Shown here piece after piece: positions 17,857 through 26,914 of a stretch of 64,000 bases of DNA. Under the pieces are notes generated by a model that was not told the DNA's origin, made no database searches, and worked only from the letters and a program-made list of their open reading frames with translations. Both the position numbers and the translations under genes were made by a program. Source of the DNA: Alcaligenes faecalis (lineage in GTDB: Bacteria; Pseudomonadota; Gammaproteobacteria; Burkholderiales; Burkholderiaceae_B); the NCBI RefSeq assembly GCF_041521385.1, contig NZ_CP168006.1, positions 3,218,184-3,282,183 of the forward strand. The letters run 5' to 3'. Each line of letters begins with the position of its first letter. Positions within the stretch are counted from its first letter, which is position 1.

Positions 17857-18966
17857 TTAGTTCGAGTGCGGGACCAGAACGTCGCCGCGCATCAATGCTC
17901 TTGCGGTGCGCAGCAGTGCTGCCTTGGTCACAATCTCGGGGTTTTCGGGGTCGCTATCGAGTGTGACGCTGAATTCGCCCGTGGGGTGCTCAATAGATAG
18001 TGTGACTGGACCCTGGCCTTGCTCGAAGCGGGCGGTCCCCTCGCAAACCGTGCCGGGCAGTTTGATGGCCGTACCCACTGTTACGGCCGCCAGCACGCCA
18101 ATGGCCTCATGGCATACATGAGGGATGAAACTACGGGTGCTCAGGGCGCCACCGTGTTGAGGCGGGGCGATCAGTGTCATCTTTGGGTAATTCTTGGTCG
18201 AGACATCACCCAGTCCCATGCGCTCGGAGATTTGCAGACGCAATGCCTCTACGCGTCGCTTCAGTTCCGTATTGGCGTTGAGTTCAGCCACGCTTTCCAG
18301 ACCGCTTACGCCCACATCGGTTGCTTTGAAAATCACCAGCGGCATGCCGTTGTCAATGCAAGTGACATCCAGGGTGAAGGGGGACAAGCCATCCGCATGA
18401 ACGGTGATGGTGTCTTTGGGTTTGCCCGTGGGCAGCAGTCCCGAGCAAACCGAACCGGCTGTATCCAGAAAATTGATGGCAATCGGGGCGCTGGTGCCCG
18501 GTACGCCGTTAATCGCGGCATCGCCTTCGTAGCTGATGTCGCCTTCGGGTGTTTGCACCTGGATTTCACTGACCATGCCGGTATTGAGCGTCAGGACCTT
18601 GACCGTTGTGGTGGGGCCTTGGGCCTGGATCAGACCTTTTTCCAAGGCAAAGGGGACGACCGCCGCCAGCATATTGCCGCAATTGGGTTTGGTGTCCACC
18701 AGATCGGAGTCGGGCTGCAGTTGGGCAAACAAAAAGCTTAAGTCAGCTTGGCCGGTGCTGCAGATGTCCACGATCCCCACTTTGCTGGTCAAGGCATGGG
18801 CGCCACCGATGCCATCAATTTGTCTATGGTCGGGCGAGCCCATCAGCCTGAGCAATAGTTGGTCCCGCGCCTGGATATTTTCGGGCAGATCTTTGGCGTA
18901 GAAGAATGGACCTTTGGATGTACCTCCCCGCATCAGGATACAAGGAATGCTATATTGGCTGGCCAT
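17857..18966 (-). CDS. galD: 4-oxalomesaconate tautomerase
   Basis: A 369-residue PrpF-family isomerase (diaminopimelate-epimerase fold). CILMRGGTSKGPFF at the N-terminus and KPNCGNMLAAVVPFA around the catalytic Cys are typical of GalD/LigU. It converts the keto form of 4-oxalomesaconate to the enol form used by LigJ. The ATG at 18966 has GGAG eight bases upstream; a GTG seven codons earlier is in frame. It is the first gene of the operon and is divergent from a LysR gene. Confidence 0.88.
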   Translation of the reverse strand: MASQYSIPCILMRGGTSKGPFFYAKDLPENIQARDQLLLRLMGSPDHRQIDGIGGAHALTSKVGIVDICSTGQADLSFLFAQLQPDSDLVDTKPNCGNMLAAVVPFALEKGLIQAQGPTTTVKVLTLNTGMVSEIQVQTPEGDISYEGDAAINGVPGTSAPIAINFLDTAGSVCSGLLPTGKPKDTITVHADGLSPFTLDVTCIDNGMPLVIFKATDVGVSGLESVAELNANTELKRRVEALRLQISERMGLGDVSTKNYPKMTLIAPPQHGGALSTRSFIPHVCHEAIGVLAAVTVGTAIKLPGTVCEGTARFEQGQGPVTLSIEHPTGEFSVTLDSDPENPEIVTKAALLRTARALMRGDVLVPHSN

Positions 18967-19052
18967 AGATGGTGCTCCATAGGTCACTGAAAAACAGGCA
19001 AACTGCGAGGCACATTGACTGTGTTCTAATTCGCTCTTGCTATGCGTACCTA

Positions 19053-19072
19053 TTTTAGTGGGCCCGATAAAA
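19053..19072. promoter_or_regulatory. imperfect 20-bp dyad between galD and the LysR gene
   Basis: TTTTA-gt-GGGCCC-ga-TAAAA is symmetric about 19062.5 with 16 of 20 bases matching. It sits in the divergent intergenic region, about 30 bases before the LysR start and 86 before galD. That placement suits a LysR site controlling both directions, but it is not a textbook T-N11-A box. Confidence 0.4.
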
Positions 19073-19101
19073 GATAAAAGAACGAAACCCGACTAGTAGA
19101 T

Positions 19102-20058
19102 ATGTCAAAAAAACATAGCGAAGACAAGCGCCCTATGGAGTACGTGATCGATCTCAAGCAATTGAGCTACTTCACGCATGTGGCCGAACTGGGCAGCTAT
19201 ACCCGAGCGGCAGAATTTACCAATGTGGCTCAGCCAGTCCTGAGCCGGCAGATTCGCAAGTTGGAAATTGATTTGCGGCAGAATTTGCTGATTCGTCACG
19301 GGCGCGGTGTCATGTTGACAGACGCCGGCAAGATCTTGCTCAAGCACAGTCGTTTGATTTTGCGCCAGTTGGAGCAGGCGCAGGAGGATCTGAGTCTGTC
19401 TGAGGGCAAGCTGACCGGGCACATGTATTTAGGTTTGCCGCCCACGGTGGCGCGCACCATTTCTTTGGATGTCGTGCAGGCTTTCAAGGAGCAGTTGCCC
19501 GATGCACACCTGACGATTATCGAATCCCTGACGGTGAATCTGGAGGAGCAAATTCATCTGGATCGGGTCAATATGGGATTGCTGTATAACCCTTCTTCCT
19601 CTCCCACACTGGAGACGCAGCTTCTGGCCGAGGAGCAGTTACACCTGATTTGTGGTGTGGACAGCCCTTACGCGCAGGGACGCAGCCGCATCGCGCTTAA
19701 AGATCTGGCCGATATTCCGCTGATCATGCCCAGTCTGTCCAATAGTTTTCGGATGCTGGTGGAAAAAGAGATGCAAAAGCTCAATCTGAAGCCGCAGATC
19801 GAGTTTGAAATCAACAGTGTGGGTGTGATTATTCAATTGCTGGCCAAAGGCATGGGGGCTGCCATTTTGTCCCGCTCGGTGCTGGAGTTCATTCCGCAAA
19901 GTGGCTTGCTGACGGCGATTCCAATCGAGCAGCCGGCCTTGGTCAATCGTCTGTATCTGGCCTATTCCTCTAAACGGTTGCCGACCAAGCTCCAGGTTAA
20001 GGTGCGTCAGATCCTGATTGATATTTGCCAGCGACACTTCCCTGGCCTGGATGATTAA
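19102..20058 (+). CDS. LysR-family regulator, probable activator of the galD-lig operon
   Basis: A 318-residue LTTR with an N-terminal helix-turn-helix (about residues 15-74; SYTRAAEFTNVAQPVLSRQI) and a substrate-binding effector domain. It resembles the Nac/CynR-like group. It is transcribed away from galD, the usual arrangement for an LTTR and its target operon. A protocatechuate-pathway intermediate is the likely co-inducer, by inference. Its stop codon overlaps the end of the converging transporter gene by four bases. Confidence 0.85.
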   Translation: MSKKHSEDKRPMEYVIDLKQLSYFTHVAELGSYTRAAEFTNVAQPVLSRQIRKLEIDLRQNLLIRHGRGVMLTDAGKILLKHSRLILRQLEQAQEDLSLSEGKLTGHMYLGLPPTVARTISLDVVQAFKEQLPDAHLTIIESLTVNLEEQIHLDRVNMGLLYNPSSSPTLETQLLAEEQLHLICGVDSPYAQGRSRIALKDLADIPLIMPSLSNSFRMLVEKEMQKLNLKPQIEFEINSVGVIIQLLAKGMGAAILSRSVLEFIPQSGLLTAIPIEQPALVNRLYLAYSSKRLPTKLQVKVRQILIDICQRHFPGLDD

Positions 20059-21473
20059 GTGCCTTGCTGTTGGGTCATGTTATGCCCGTCCAGGGCATGC
20101 AGGCGTTGGAAAATGAATGCAGAGCTCAAGGTAATGAGTCCGACAATGACAAACGTGAACTGGAAAGCTGTGATGGCTGTCTGCACGGATGAGGCGCTAA
20201 ACAGGGTTTGTCCGTAGCGCAGGAGCATGGCACCGATGGCGGTTCCCAAACCCATGGCCAGTTGCTGGTTTACCGCCATCAGGCTATTGCCGCTGCTTTT
20301 TTGATAGGGACGCAGCCTGGCCATGGTCAGGGTGTTGATGGCGCTGAACTGAATCGAGTTGGCGGCTCCCAAAAGCAGTAAGTGCAGACTGATCCACACG
20401 GTACTGGTCTGCGCGTCAATCAAAGCCAGCGCCGTAATCAGCAGGCCGATCAGGATGGTATTGCTCAGCAAAATGGACCGATAGCCAAATCGGTTCAGCA
20501 AGGGGTGCAGAAATGGTTTGACCGCCATGGCGGAAATGGCCATGGGCAACAGTAAGAAAGCGGATTGCACGGGGCTGTAGGCAAAGCTGATCTGAAACAG
20601 CATGGGCAGCAAAAAGGGCAATGCCGCCATGCCGATCCGGCTAAGCAGATTGCTGCTCAAACCAATCCGATAGGTGCGCACCGACAGCAGGTGGCCAGGA
20701 TACAAGGCGTTCTGTGTTTGCTTGCTATGCCATTTGTAGCCTAGCAAAAGGCAAATACCCGCCAGGATCAACATCCCGGATAAAGCGGGGCTCGCGATGC
20801 TGCCCGCCAGTTCAAAGCCCAACGTCAGCAGGCAGGCGCTACTAATGAACAGCAGCAAGCCTTGTAGATCCAGTTTTCCCGGCGTTTCGGTGTAGTTAGG
20901 CATCCATTTGCCGGCAAAAAACAGAGACAGCAAGGCAAAGGGCAGGTTGATCAGGAAAATCCAGTGCCAACTGGCATATTGCACCAGATAGCCGCCCACC
21001 AGCGGCCCAAGGATGGGCCCGAGCAAAGCGGGCATGACGGCATAGTTCAGTACACGCAATAACTCGGCATCGTGAAATGATTTCATCAATACCAGTCGTG
21101 CCACTGGGGTCAGCAAGGCTCCACCCATACCCTGAATCACACGGGAGACCAGCAGCATGGACAACTGCGAGGACAGGGCACACAACAGCGATCCCAGGCC
21201 AAACAAAAACATGGCGGCCATGAAGATTCGGCGTGTGCCAAAACGGTCGCTCAGGTGTGCGCTGATGGGGATGCACACCGCCACAGTCAGGACATAGCTG
21301 ACGATGACAGACTGCATGTGCAGGGCGGGGGTGTTCAGGTCGCGGGCCATGCTGGGCAGTGCCGTGTTGAGCACGGTGACGTCCAGCATTTGCATGAAGA
21401 TTGCCAAGGCCAACAGCGCGGGCAGCATGGTTTTTTGAAAAGGAGCAAGTGGTGCGGGGGCAGGGTGAGGCAT
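20055..21473 (-). CDS. MFS drug:H+ antiporter, DHA2 family (MdtD-like)
   Basis: A 472-residue, highly hydrophobic protein with 12-14 membrane segments. LDVTVLNTALPSMARDL in segment 1 and LSDRFGTRRIF in the loop 2-3 are DHA2 signatures, and the overall sequence is closest to MdtD. It would export a toxic compound with proton exchange. As the distal gene behind the cresol operon it may remove a phenolic or aldehyde intermediate, but this is only positional. The ATG at 21473 has no clear ribosome site. Confidence 0.8.
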   Translation of the reverse strand: MPHPAPAPLAPFQKTMLPALLALAIFMQMLDVTVLNTALPSMARDLNTPALHMQSVIVSYVLTVAVCIPISAHLSDRFGTRRIFMAAMFLFGLGSLLCALSSQLSMLLVSRVIQGMGGALLTPVARLVLMKSFHDAELLRVLNYAVMPALLGPILGPLVGGYLVQYASWHWIFLINLPFALLSLFFAGKWMPNYTETPGKLDLQGLLLFISSACLLTLGFELAGSIASPALSGMLILAGICLLLGYKWHSKQTQNALYPGHLLSVRTYRIGLSSNLLSRIGMAALPFLLPMLFQISFAYSPVQSAFLLLPMAISAMAVKPFLHPLLNRFGYRSILLSNTILIGLLITALALIDAQTSTVWISLHLLLLGAANSIQFSAINTLTMARLRPYQKSSGNSLMAVNQQLAMGLGTAIGAMLLRYGQTLFSASSVQTAITAFQFTFVIVGLITLSSAFIFQRLHALDGHNMTQQQGT

Positions 21474-21532
21474 GACAACAGGGCGCAGGGTCGGCCCGGG
21501 ACCGATCCTGCGCCCGGGCCTGCAGGCCAGAC

Positions 21533-22984
21533 TTATAAAGGATACTGGCGGGGGGTAGTCTGGACGGTAATCCAGCGCAGTTCGGTGAACTCATTGATGG
21601 CGGACTTGCTGCCAAAGCGGCCATAACCGCTGGCTTTCATACCGCCAAATGGAGCTTGGGCCTCATCATGGACGGTGGGGCCATTGATGTGGCAGATGCC
21701 ACTTTGAATCTGTTTGGCAATACTCAGGCCTCGGTTCACATCCTGGGTAAATACCGCTGCCGCCAAGCCATATTCGCTATCGTTGGCCAAGCGGATTGCT
21801 TCGCTGTCCTCGCGGTAGCGGGTCATGGTGACGACCGGTCCAAAGGACTCCGTGGCATAGAGCTGCATGTCGGGGGTGACGTCATTGACGATCAGCGGAT
21901 GCATCAGGGCGCCCTCGATGTTCAGGGGCAGCGGCAAGGTGGCCCCTTTGGCAACGGCGTCCTCTACCAGGGCTTTGATGCGCTGGGCAGACTGGGCACT
22001 TTCCAGATAGGCAAAGCGTGTGTCTACCTGATCGGGTGAGCCAACCGGAATGGTCTTGATCTTGGCGACCAGCTTTTCCAGAAAGGACGAGGCAATTGAC
22101 TCATGCACAATCAAGCGTTCGGTTGACATGCAGATCTGGCCCTGGTTGAAGTAGGCACCAAAGGCGACGCCGGCAACGGCCTGTTCCAGATCGGCGTCTT
22201 CGCACACAATAACCGGTGCCTTGCCACCCAGTTCCAGCAGGACGGGTTTGAGGTATTTGGCGGCGGTGGCGGCGATGATCTTGCCGACTTTGGTGGAGCC
22301 GGTGAAATTGATGCGCTTGACCGCCGGGTGGGCAATGAGCTGTTCGACTACGGCAGGCGCATCTTCGGGTGCGTGGGTAATGACGTTGATCACGCCAGCT
22401 CCGACGCCCGCGTCATTGAGCACTTGTCCCAGCAGGACATGGGTGGCCGGACACTGTTCGGAGGCTTTCAGGATGACGGTGTTGCCGCAGGCCAGGGGCA
22501 TGGCCATGGCACGGGTGGCCAGAATCACGGGGGCATTCCAGGGGGCGATGCTCACGACCACGCCGCAGGGGACGCGATAGGCCATGGACAGGCTGCCGGG
22601 CAGATCCGAGGGGATGATGGAGCCGTCAATTTGCGTGGTCATGGCAGCGGCCTCACGCAAGATGTTGGCCGACAAATGCACGTTGAAACCATACCAAGAG
22701 TCAGTCGAACCTGTTTCTTGACGGACCGTAGCGATGAATTCGGCCGCGCGCTCGTCCATGAGGTCCGCCGCCTTGAGCAGGCGCAGGCGGCGCTCGGTGG
22801 GGCCCAGGGCTGACCAGTGTACAAAGGCTTGCTCGGCGGCCTGTAGCGCGGCTTGCACATCCTCAGGCTGGGCGGCCGCTGCGACGGTCGCAGTTTGGCC
22901 GGTAACGGGGTTTTGACGCGTAAATGTCTGTTGACCGCTGGCCTCACGAAGCTGGCCATTGATCAGTAGTTGACTGGTGTTCAT
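21533..22984 (-). CDS. aromatic aldehyde dehydrogenase (4-hydroxybenzaldehyde/vanillin type)
   Basis: A 483-residue NAD(P)-dependent aldehyde dehydrogenase. Catalytic Cys285 (FNQGQICMS), general-base Glu251 (LELGGKAP) and the FTGST nucleotide-binding segment are present, and length and sequence resemble vanillin dehydrogenases (Vdh). Context indicates the role of PchA: oxidation of 4-hydroxybenzaldehyde, made by 4-cresol dehydrogenase, to 4-hydroxybenzoate, the PobA substrate. Activity on vanillin or benzaldehyde is also possible. The ATG follows GGAGA. It is 36 bases downstream of pchF. Confidence 0.87.
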   Translation of the reverse strand: MNTSQLLINGQLREASGQQTFTRQNPVTGQTATVAAAAQPEDVQAALQAAEQAFVHWSALGPTERRLRLLKAADLMDERAAEFIATVRQETGSTDSWYGFNVHLSANILREAAAMTTQIDGSIIPSDLPGSLSMAYRVPCGVVVSIAPWNAPVILATRAMAMPLACGNTVILKASEQCPATHVLLGQVLNDAGVGAGVINVITHAPEDAPAVVEQLIAHPAVKRINFTGSTKVGKIIAATAAKYLKPVLLELGGKAPVIVCEDADLEQAVAGVAFGAYFNQGQICMSTERLIVHESIASSFLEKLVAKIKTIPVGSPDQVDTRFAYLESAQSAQRIKALVEDAVAKGATLPLPLNIEGALMHPLIVNDVTPDMQLYATESFGPVVTMTRYREDSEAIRLANDSEYGLAAAVFTQDVNRGLSIAKQIQSGICHINGPTVHDEAQAPFGGMKASGYGRFGSKSAINEFTELRWITVQTTPRQYPL

Positions 22985-23020
22985 TATGTCTCCTGCAATG
23001 CTGCGGATAGATAGGCAAAG

Positions 23021-24586
23021 TTAAAACGAGTTGTTCAGGTCAATGCCGGATTTGCCCGGTGCCAGGATATTGTTCGGGTCCAGGGCGCGTTTGATCGCGT
23101 GTTCGACCTGGCGTTTCACCGTTCCGTATGATTGGGCGACCCGCTCCTGAAAGCGTGTATTGACCCGATATACGGCATACCCTTCTTTCTCGAACTCATC
23201 GAGCAGTTCATTAAAGCAGGCATCAGCCCGTGCTGTCTCTTCTGGATTGCTGCGATCGTAAAGCACATCGATGACATGGTGCATGTCTCGCCAGCCAACA
23301 ATGAACTCACCGACGTAATCGAGCCCGTGCTTGTTCAAAATGGTCTTGGCCAGTGTTTTTTGCTTGTCGCACTCGCTGCCCCGAGCCTGGCTGACGGGCG
23401 CGAACCACATGGAGCCACCACCCCCACGCCAGTTGTACAAGCCAAACTCCTGTAAATTGGGCACGCCCGACATCAGTTCGGCGCGGTATTTGAACGGTTG
23501 TGTGTCGCCAGCCTCTTCCTGGGTTACCAGCGTGCCTTTGCCCAATTTCTTGACCGTTTCCTGAACGATTTTCCAGTTCACATCCACTTGCTCCTGTGTG
23601 CCGTACAGGGCGGCGTAGACGTTCCAGGCTCCCAGGTTCTTGTCTTTCTGGATTTGCTTCAACACGTTGTCAGGCGTGGCGCCGGGCTCGCTCAGGTAGT
23701 CGCTGCGACGGGTGTTGCAGGTAGCGGCTTCCCACAGAATATTGGCAATCACCACCGAGTTGGGGATGACCTGGGCAATACGCAAGGGGCGAATCATCTC
23801 CACGATATCGGCGATATCGGCCTCTTGCTCGAACTTGATTTCAAAGGGTTTGTAGACCGGGGGCTTGGGCATAAGCCAAAACCCCATTTTGGTGCAGATG
23901 CCGTAATTGGCCTGGGTAAACATCCCGTCCAGCGTGGGGCCGTATCCCCATTTGAAAACCTGCCAGGCCTTGTCGCCTGGAACACTGCCCATCCCGGTAC
24001 GCAATACCTGGCCGTCTGCCAGTACCAGCTCCATGCCGCATTGCATCATGAAGTGTTCGCCGTACGGGGTATAGCCTACGCCACGATCCATCGTATTGCC
24101 CAGGGGGCCGGCAATGGCCGAGGGGGCGGAGAAGGACAGCATGAGAGGAATATTGTTGTCCTCCAGATAGTCGTAGAGCTGCTGATACGTGACCCCCGGT
24201 TCGACCAATGCGGTGCACAGATCTGGGTCCACATGGAGGATCTTGTTCATCTTTTTCAGATCCAGCACCACCTGTCCCCGTTGCCCGGGAGCGGCCGAGC
24301 CATAACCGAAGTTGCGCCCAGTGGAAATGGTCCAGATAGGAATCTTGTACTCGTTGCAGATCTTGACGATCTGCTGTACCTGCTCCACGGTGGTGGCCGA
24401 CAGCACCGCCGAGGGCGTATGCGCCTCTTCGGAGACCGACATCATGATTTTGGTGTAGGGCTGAATCTGGGCCGACTCCAGCAGGACATTTTCCTTACCC
24501 AGCAAGGTCTGGAACTGGGTCAGCGCCTGTTGAAACTGGGACGGATCCATCCCTTTGGGTAGCACCATTTGTTTGTTGTTTTGCAC
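23021..24586 (-). CDS. pchF: 4-cresol dehydrogenase (hydroxylating) flavoprotein subunit
   Basis: A 521-residue VAO/PCMH-family flavoprotein, the same length as the Pseudomonas putida enzyme and strikingly similar at the C-terminus (RGSECxKQ, FIVGWRDMHHVIDVLYDR, DPNNILAPGKSGIDLN). Tyr384 in FGLYNWRGGGG matches the tyrosine to which FAD is covalently bound. It oxidises 4-cresol to a quinone methide that is hydrated to 4-hydroxybenzyl alcohol and oxidised again to the aldehyde, passing electrons to PchC. The start is GTG at 24586 behind AAGGAGG. Eugenol or vanillyl-alcohol oxidase is the alternative, disfavoured by the neighbouring cytochrome. Confidence 0.94.
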   Translation of the reverse strand: MQNNKQMVLPKGMDPSQFQQALTQFQTLLGKENVLLESAQIQPYTKIMMSVSEEAHTPSAVLSATTVEQVQQIVKICNEYKIPIWTISTGRNFGYGSAAPGQRGQVVLDLKKMNKILHVDPDLCTALVEPGVTYQQLYDYLEDNNIPLMLSFSAPSAIAGPLGNTMDRGVGYTPYGEHFMMQCGMELVLADGQVLRTGMGSVPGDKAWQVFKWGYGPTLDGMFTQANYGICTKMGFWLMPKPPVYKPFEIKFEQEADIADIVEMIRPLRIAQVIPNSVVIANILWEAATCNTRRSDYLSEPGATPDNVLKQIQKDKNLGAWNVYAALYGTQEQVDVNWKIVQETVKKLGKGTLVTQEEAGDTQPFKYRAELMSGVPNLQEFGLYNWRGGGGSMWFAPVSQARGSECDKQKTLAKTILNKHGLDYVGEFIVGWRDMHHVIDVLYDRSNPEETARADACFNELLDEFEKEGYAVYRVNTRFQERVAQSYGTVKRQVEHAIKRALDPNNILAPGKSGIDLNNSF

Positions 24587-24596
24587 GACCCCCTCC

Positions 24597-25088
24597 TTAA
24601 ATTTCGAGCATGAACGACACGTGATGGCCGTTTACGTAGTGTGTGTTTTGAATGGCAGATTGTCTGGGCGTGGCCCCGGCCAAGGCAGCGCCCAGACTTT
24701 GGCTGTCCTGAGTGCTGAGTTGTGCGTGGTGGGCTTGCCAATGCAGACGGCCTTGGGCGCTGCGTAGCAGATCAATCACAATGGTGGCGCTGGCATCATC
24801 AACCAGCCCCAGGATTTTTTTCGGTCCTGCCTGGTCCAGCAAGGTTTGCCACTGGCGCAGAAAGGACAAATCGGTGCTGGTGTATAACACTTGGGGGGCT
24901 GACGCGGGCTGGTAAGCCTGTACGCCACTGAGAAATGCCGACGCGCATTGGCCCGGCGTCAGGATGACATGCAGGGGTGGCTCTTGCTGTACAGGGCTGG
25001 CCCAGGTGGTGACGGATGAACTCAGGCTGCCCAAGGCTGATCCTGTCAGTACCATGCCTTTGAGCACCTGGCGACGTTGAATGTTCAT
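24597..25088 (-). CDS. pchX: Tat-exported protein of unknown function (PchX-like)
   Basis: A 163-residue protein with an N-terminal twin-arginine signal (QRRQVLKG at residues 4-11, hydrophobic stretch, cleavage near AWA-S). The mature part of about 130 residues has no motif I recognise; it contains a VDDASATIVIDLLR stretch and ends with a His-rich YVNGHHVSFMLE segment. It lies between pchC and pchF, as does the unassigned pchX of Pseudomonas pch clusters. PchF is itself periplasmic but lacks an obvious signal peptide, so a Tat-carried partner that helps its export, flavinylation or cytochrome docking is conceivable. The ATG has AAGGAG seven bases upstream and begins 10 bases after the pchC stop. 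Confidence 0.75.
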   Translation of the reverse strand: MNIQRRQVLKGMVLTGSALGSLSSSVTTWASPVQQEPPLHVILTPGQCASAFLSGVQAYQPASAPQVLYTSTDLSFLRQWQTLLDQAGPKKILGLVDDASATIVIDLLRSAQGRLHWQAHHAQLSTQDSQSLGAALAGATPRQSAIQNTHYVNGHHVSFMLEI

Positions 25089-25098
25089 GCCAGGCTCC

Positions 25099-25461
25099 TT
25101 AGTGGCCGCTGGCGCTGGCGGGCACCTGGGCCGGGGCGGTGGACAGATACTGACCGAGCTCCTTGAGGGTGGCATCGCTGATATGGGTCTGTGGAAAGGC
25201 GGGCATGGCTCTTAGGCCGCTGCGCACAATGATGGCAAAGAACTCGGGCGGAAGCTGCCGGCCTTTCAGTTCCGGGCCGATTCCCGCCTCGTGACAGTAG
25301 ATACAGGTTTTCTCGTAGGTTTTCTGCCCCAGCGTCTTTACTTGCTCGGCGGCAGCGCCGGTCGAAAAACACACGCTTCCCAGGCCAACCAATGTCAGCA
25401 GGCGAGCCGTTTTGAGAGCGTGGCGTGTGAGGCCTTGTGTTGTTGGCCTGTGGTAAGCCAT
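25099..25461 (-). CDS. pchC: 4-cresol dehydrogenase cytochrome c subunit
   Basis: A 120-residue class I c-type cytochrome. It has a Sec signal peptide (to about residue 38, ending GAAAEQ), the haem-attachment motif CIYCH, and RAMPAFP supplying the distal Met ligand. In the periplasm it accepts electrons from the PchF flavin and hands them to the respiratory chain via another cytochrome or azurin. The ATG follows AGGAGA. It is upstream of pchX and pchF in one transcript. Confidence 0.92.
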   Translation of the reverse strand: MAYHRPTTQGLTRHALKTARLLTLVGLGSVCFSTGAAAEQVKTLGQKTYEKTCIYCHEAGIGPELKGRQLPPEFFAIIVRSGLRAMPAFPQTHISDATLKELGQYLSTAPAQVPASASGH

Positions 25462-25499
25462 ATCCGTCTCCTGGTTACGATTGATTTTGATGTTTTTTG

Positions 25500-26696
<1,197 letters not shown>

Positions 26697-26741
26697 TTAC
26701 TCGCTGTTTGGCGTATTGTCGTGAAAAAATCAGCAGGCAAA

Positions 26742-26780
26742 TACATCGAATATGTACTAGCAGCTATGCGTTTTATATGC
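26742..26780. promoter_or_regulatory. candidate regulator sites between pobA and the sensor kinase
   Basis: Two patterns lie in this AT-rich divergent gap: the inverted repeat TACAT-N5-ATGTA (26742-26756) and the direct repeat TATGC at 26765 and 26776, exactly 11 bases (one helical turn) apart. Either could bind the neighbouring LuxR-type response regulator. No PobR-type regulator is encoded nearby. Confidence 0.3.
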
Positions 26781-26914
26781 AAAAAATAGTAATGTCGTCG
26801 CATGCCTTTGCCTTTTTGAGATATTTTGTGGGCAGCTCACCGACGGGCATCGTGGGTACACTGGCCTTTTTGGCCTTACATAGACTGGTTCTCAAGGATT
26901 ATTGAGCTTCGCTT

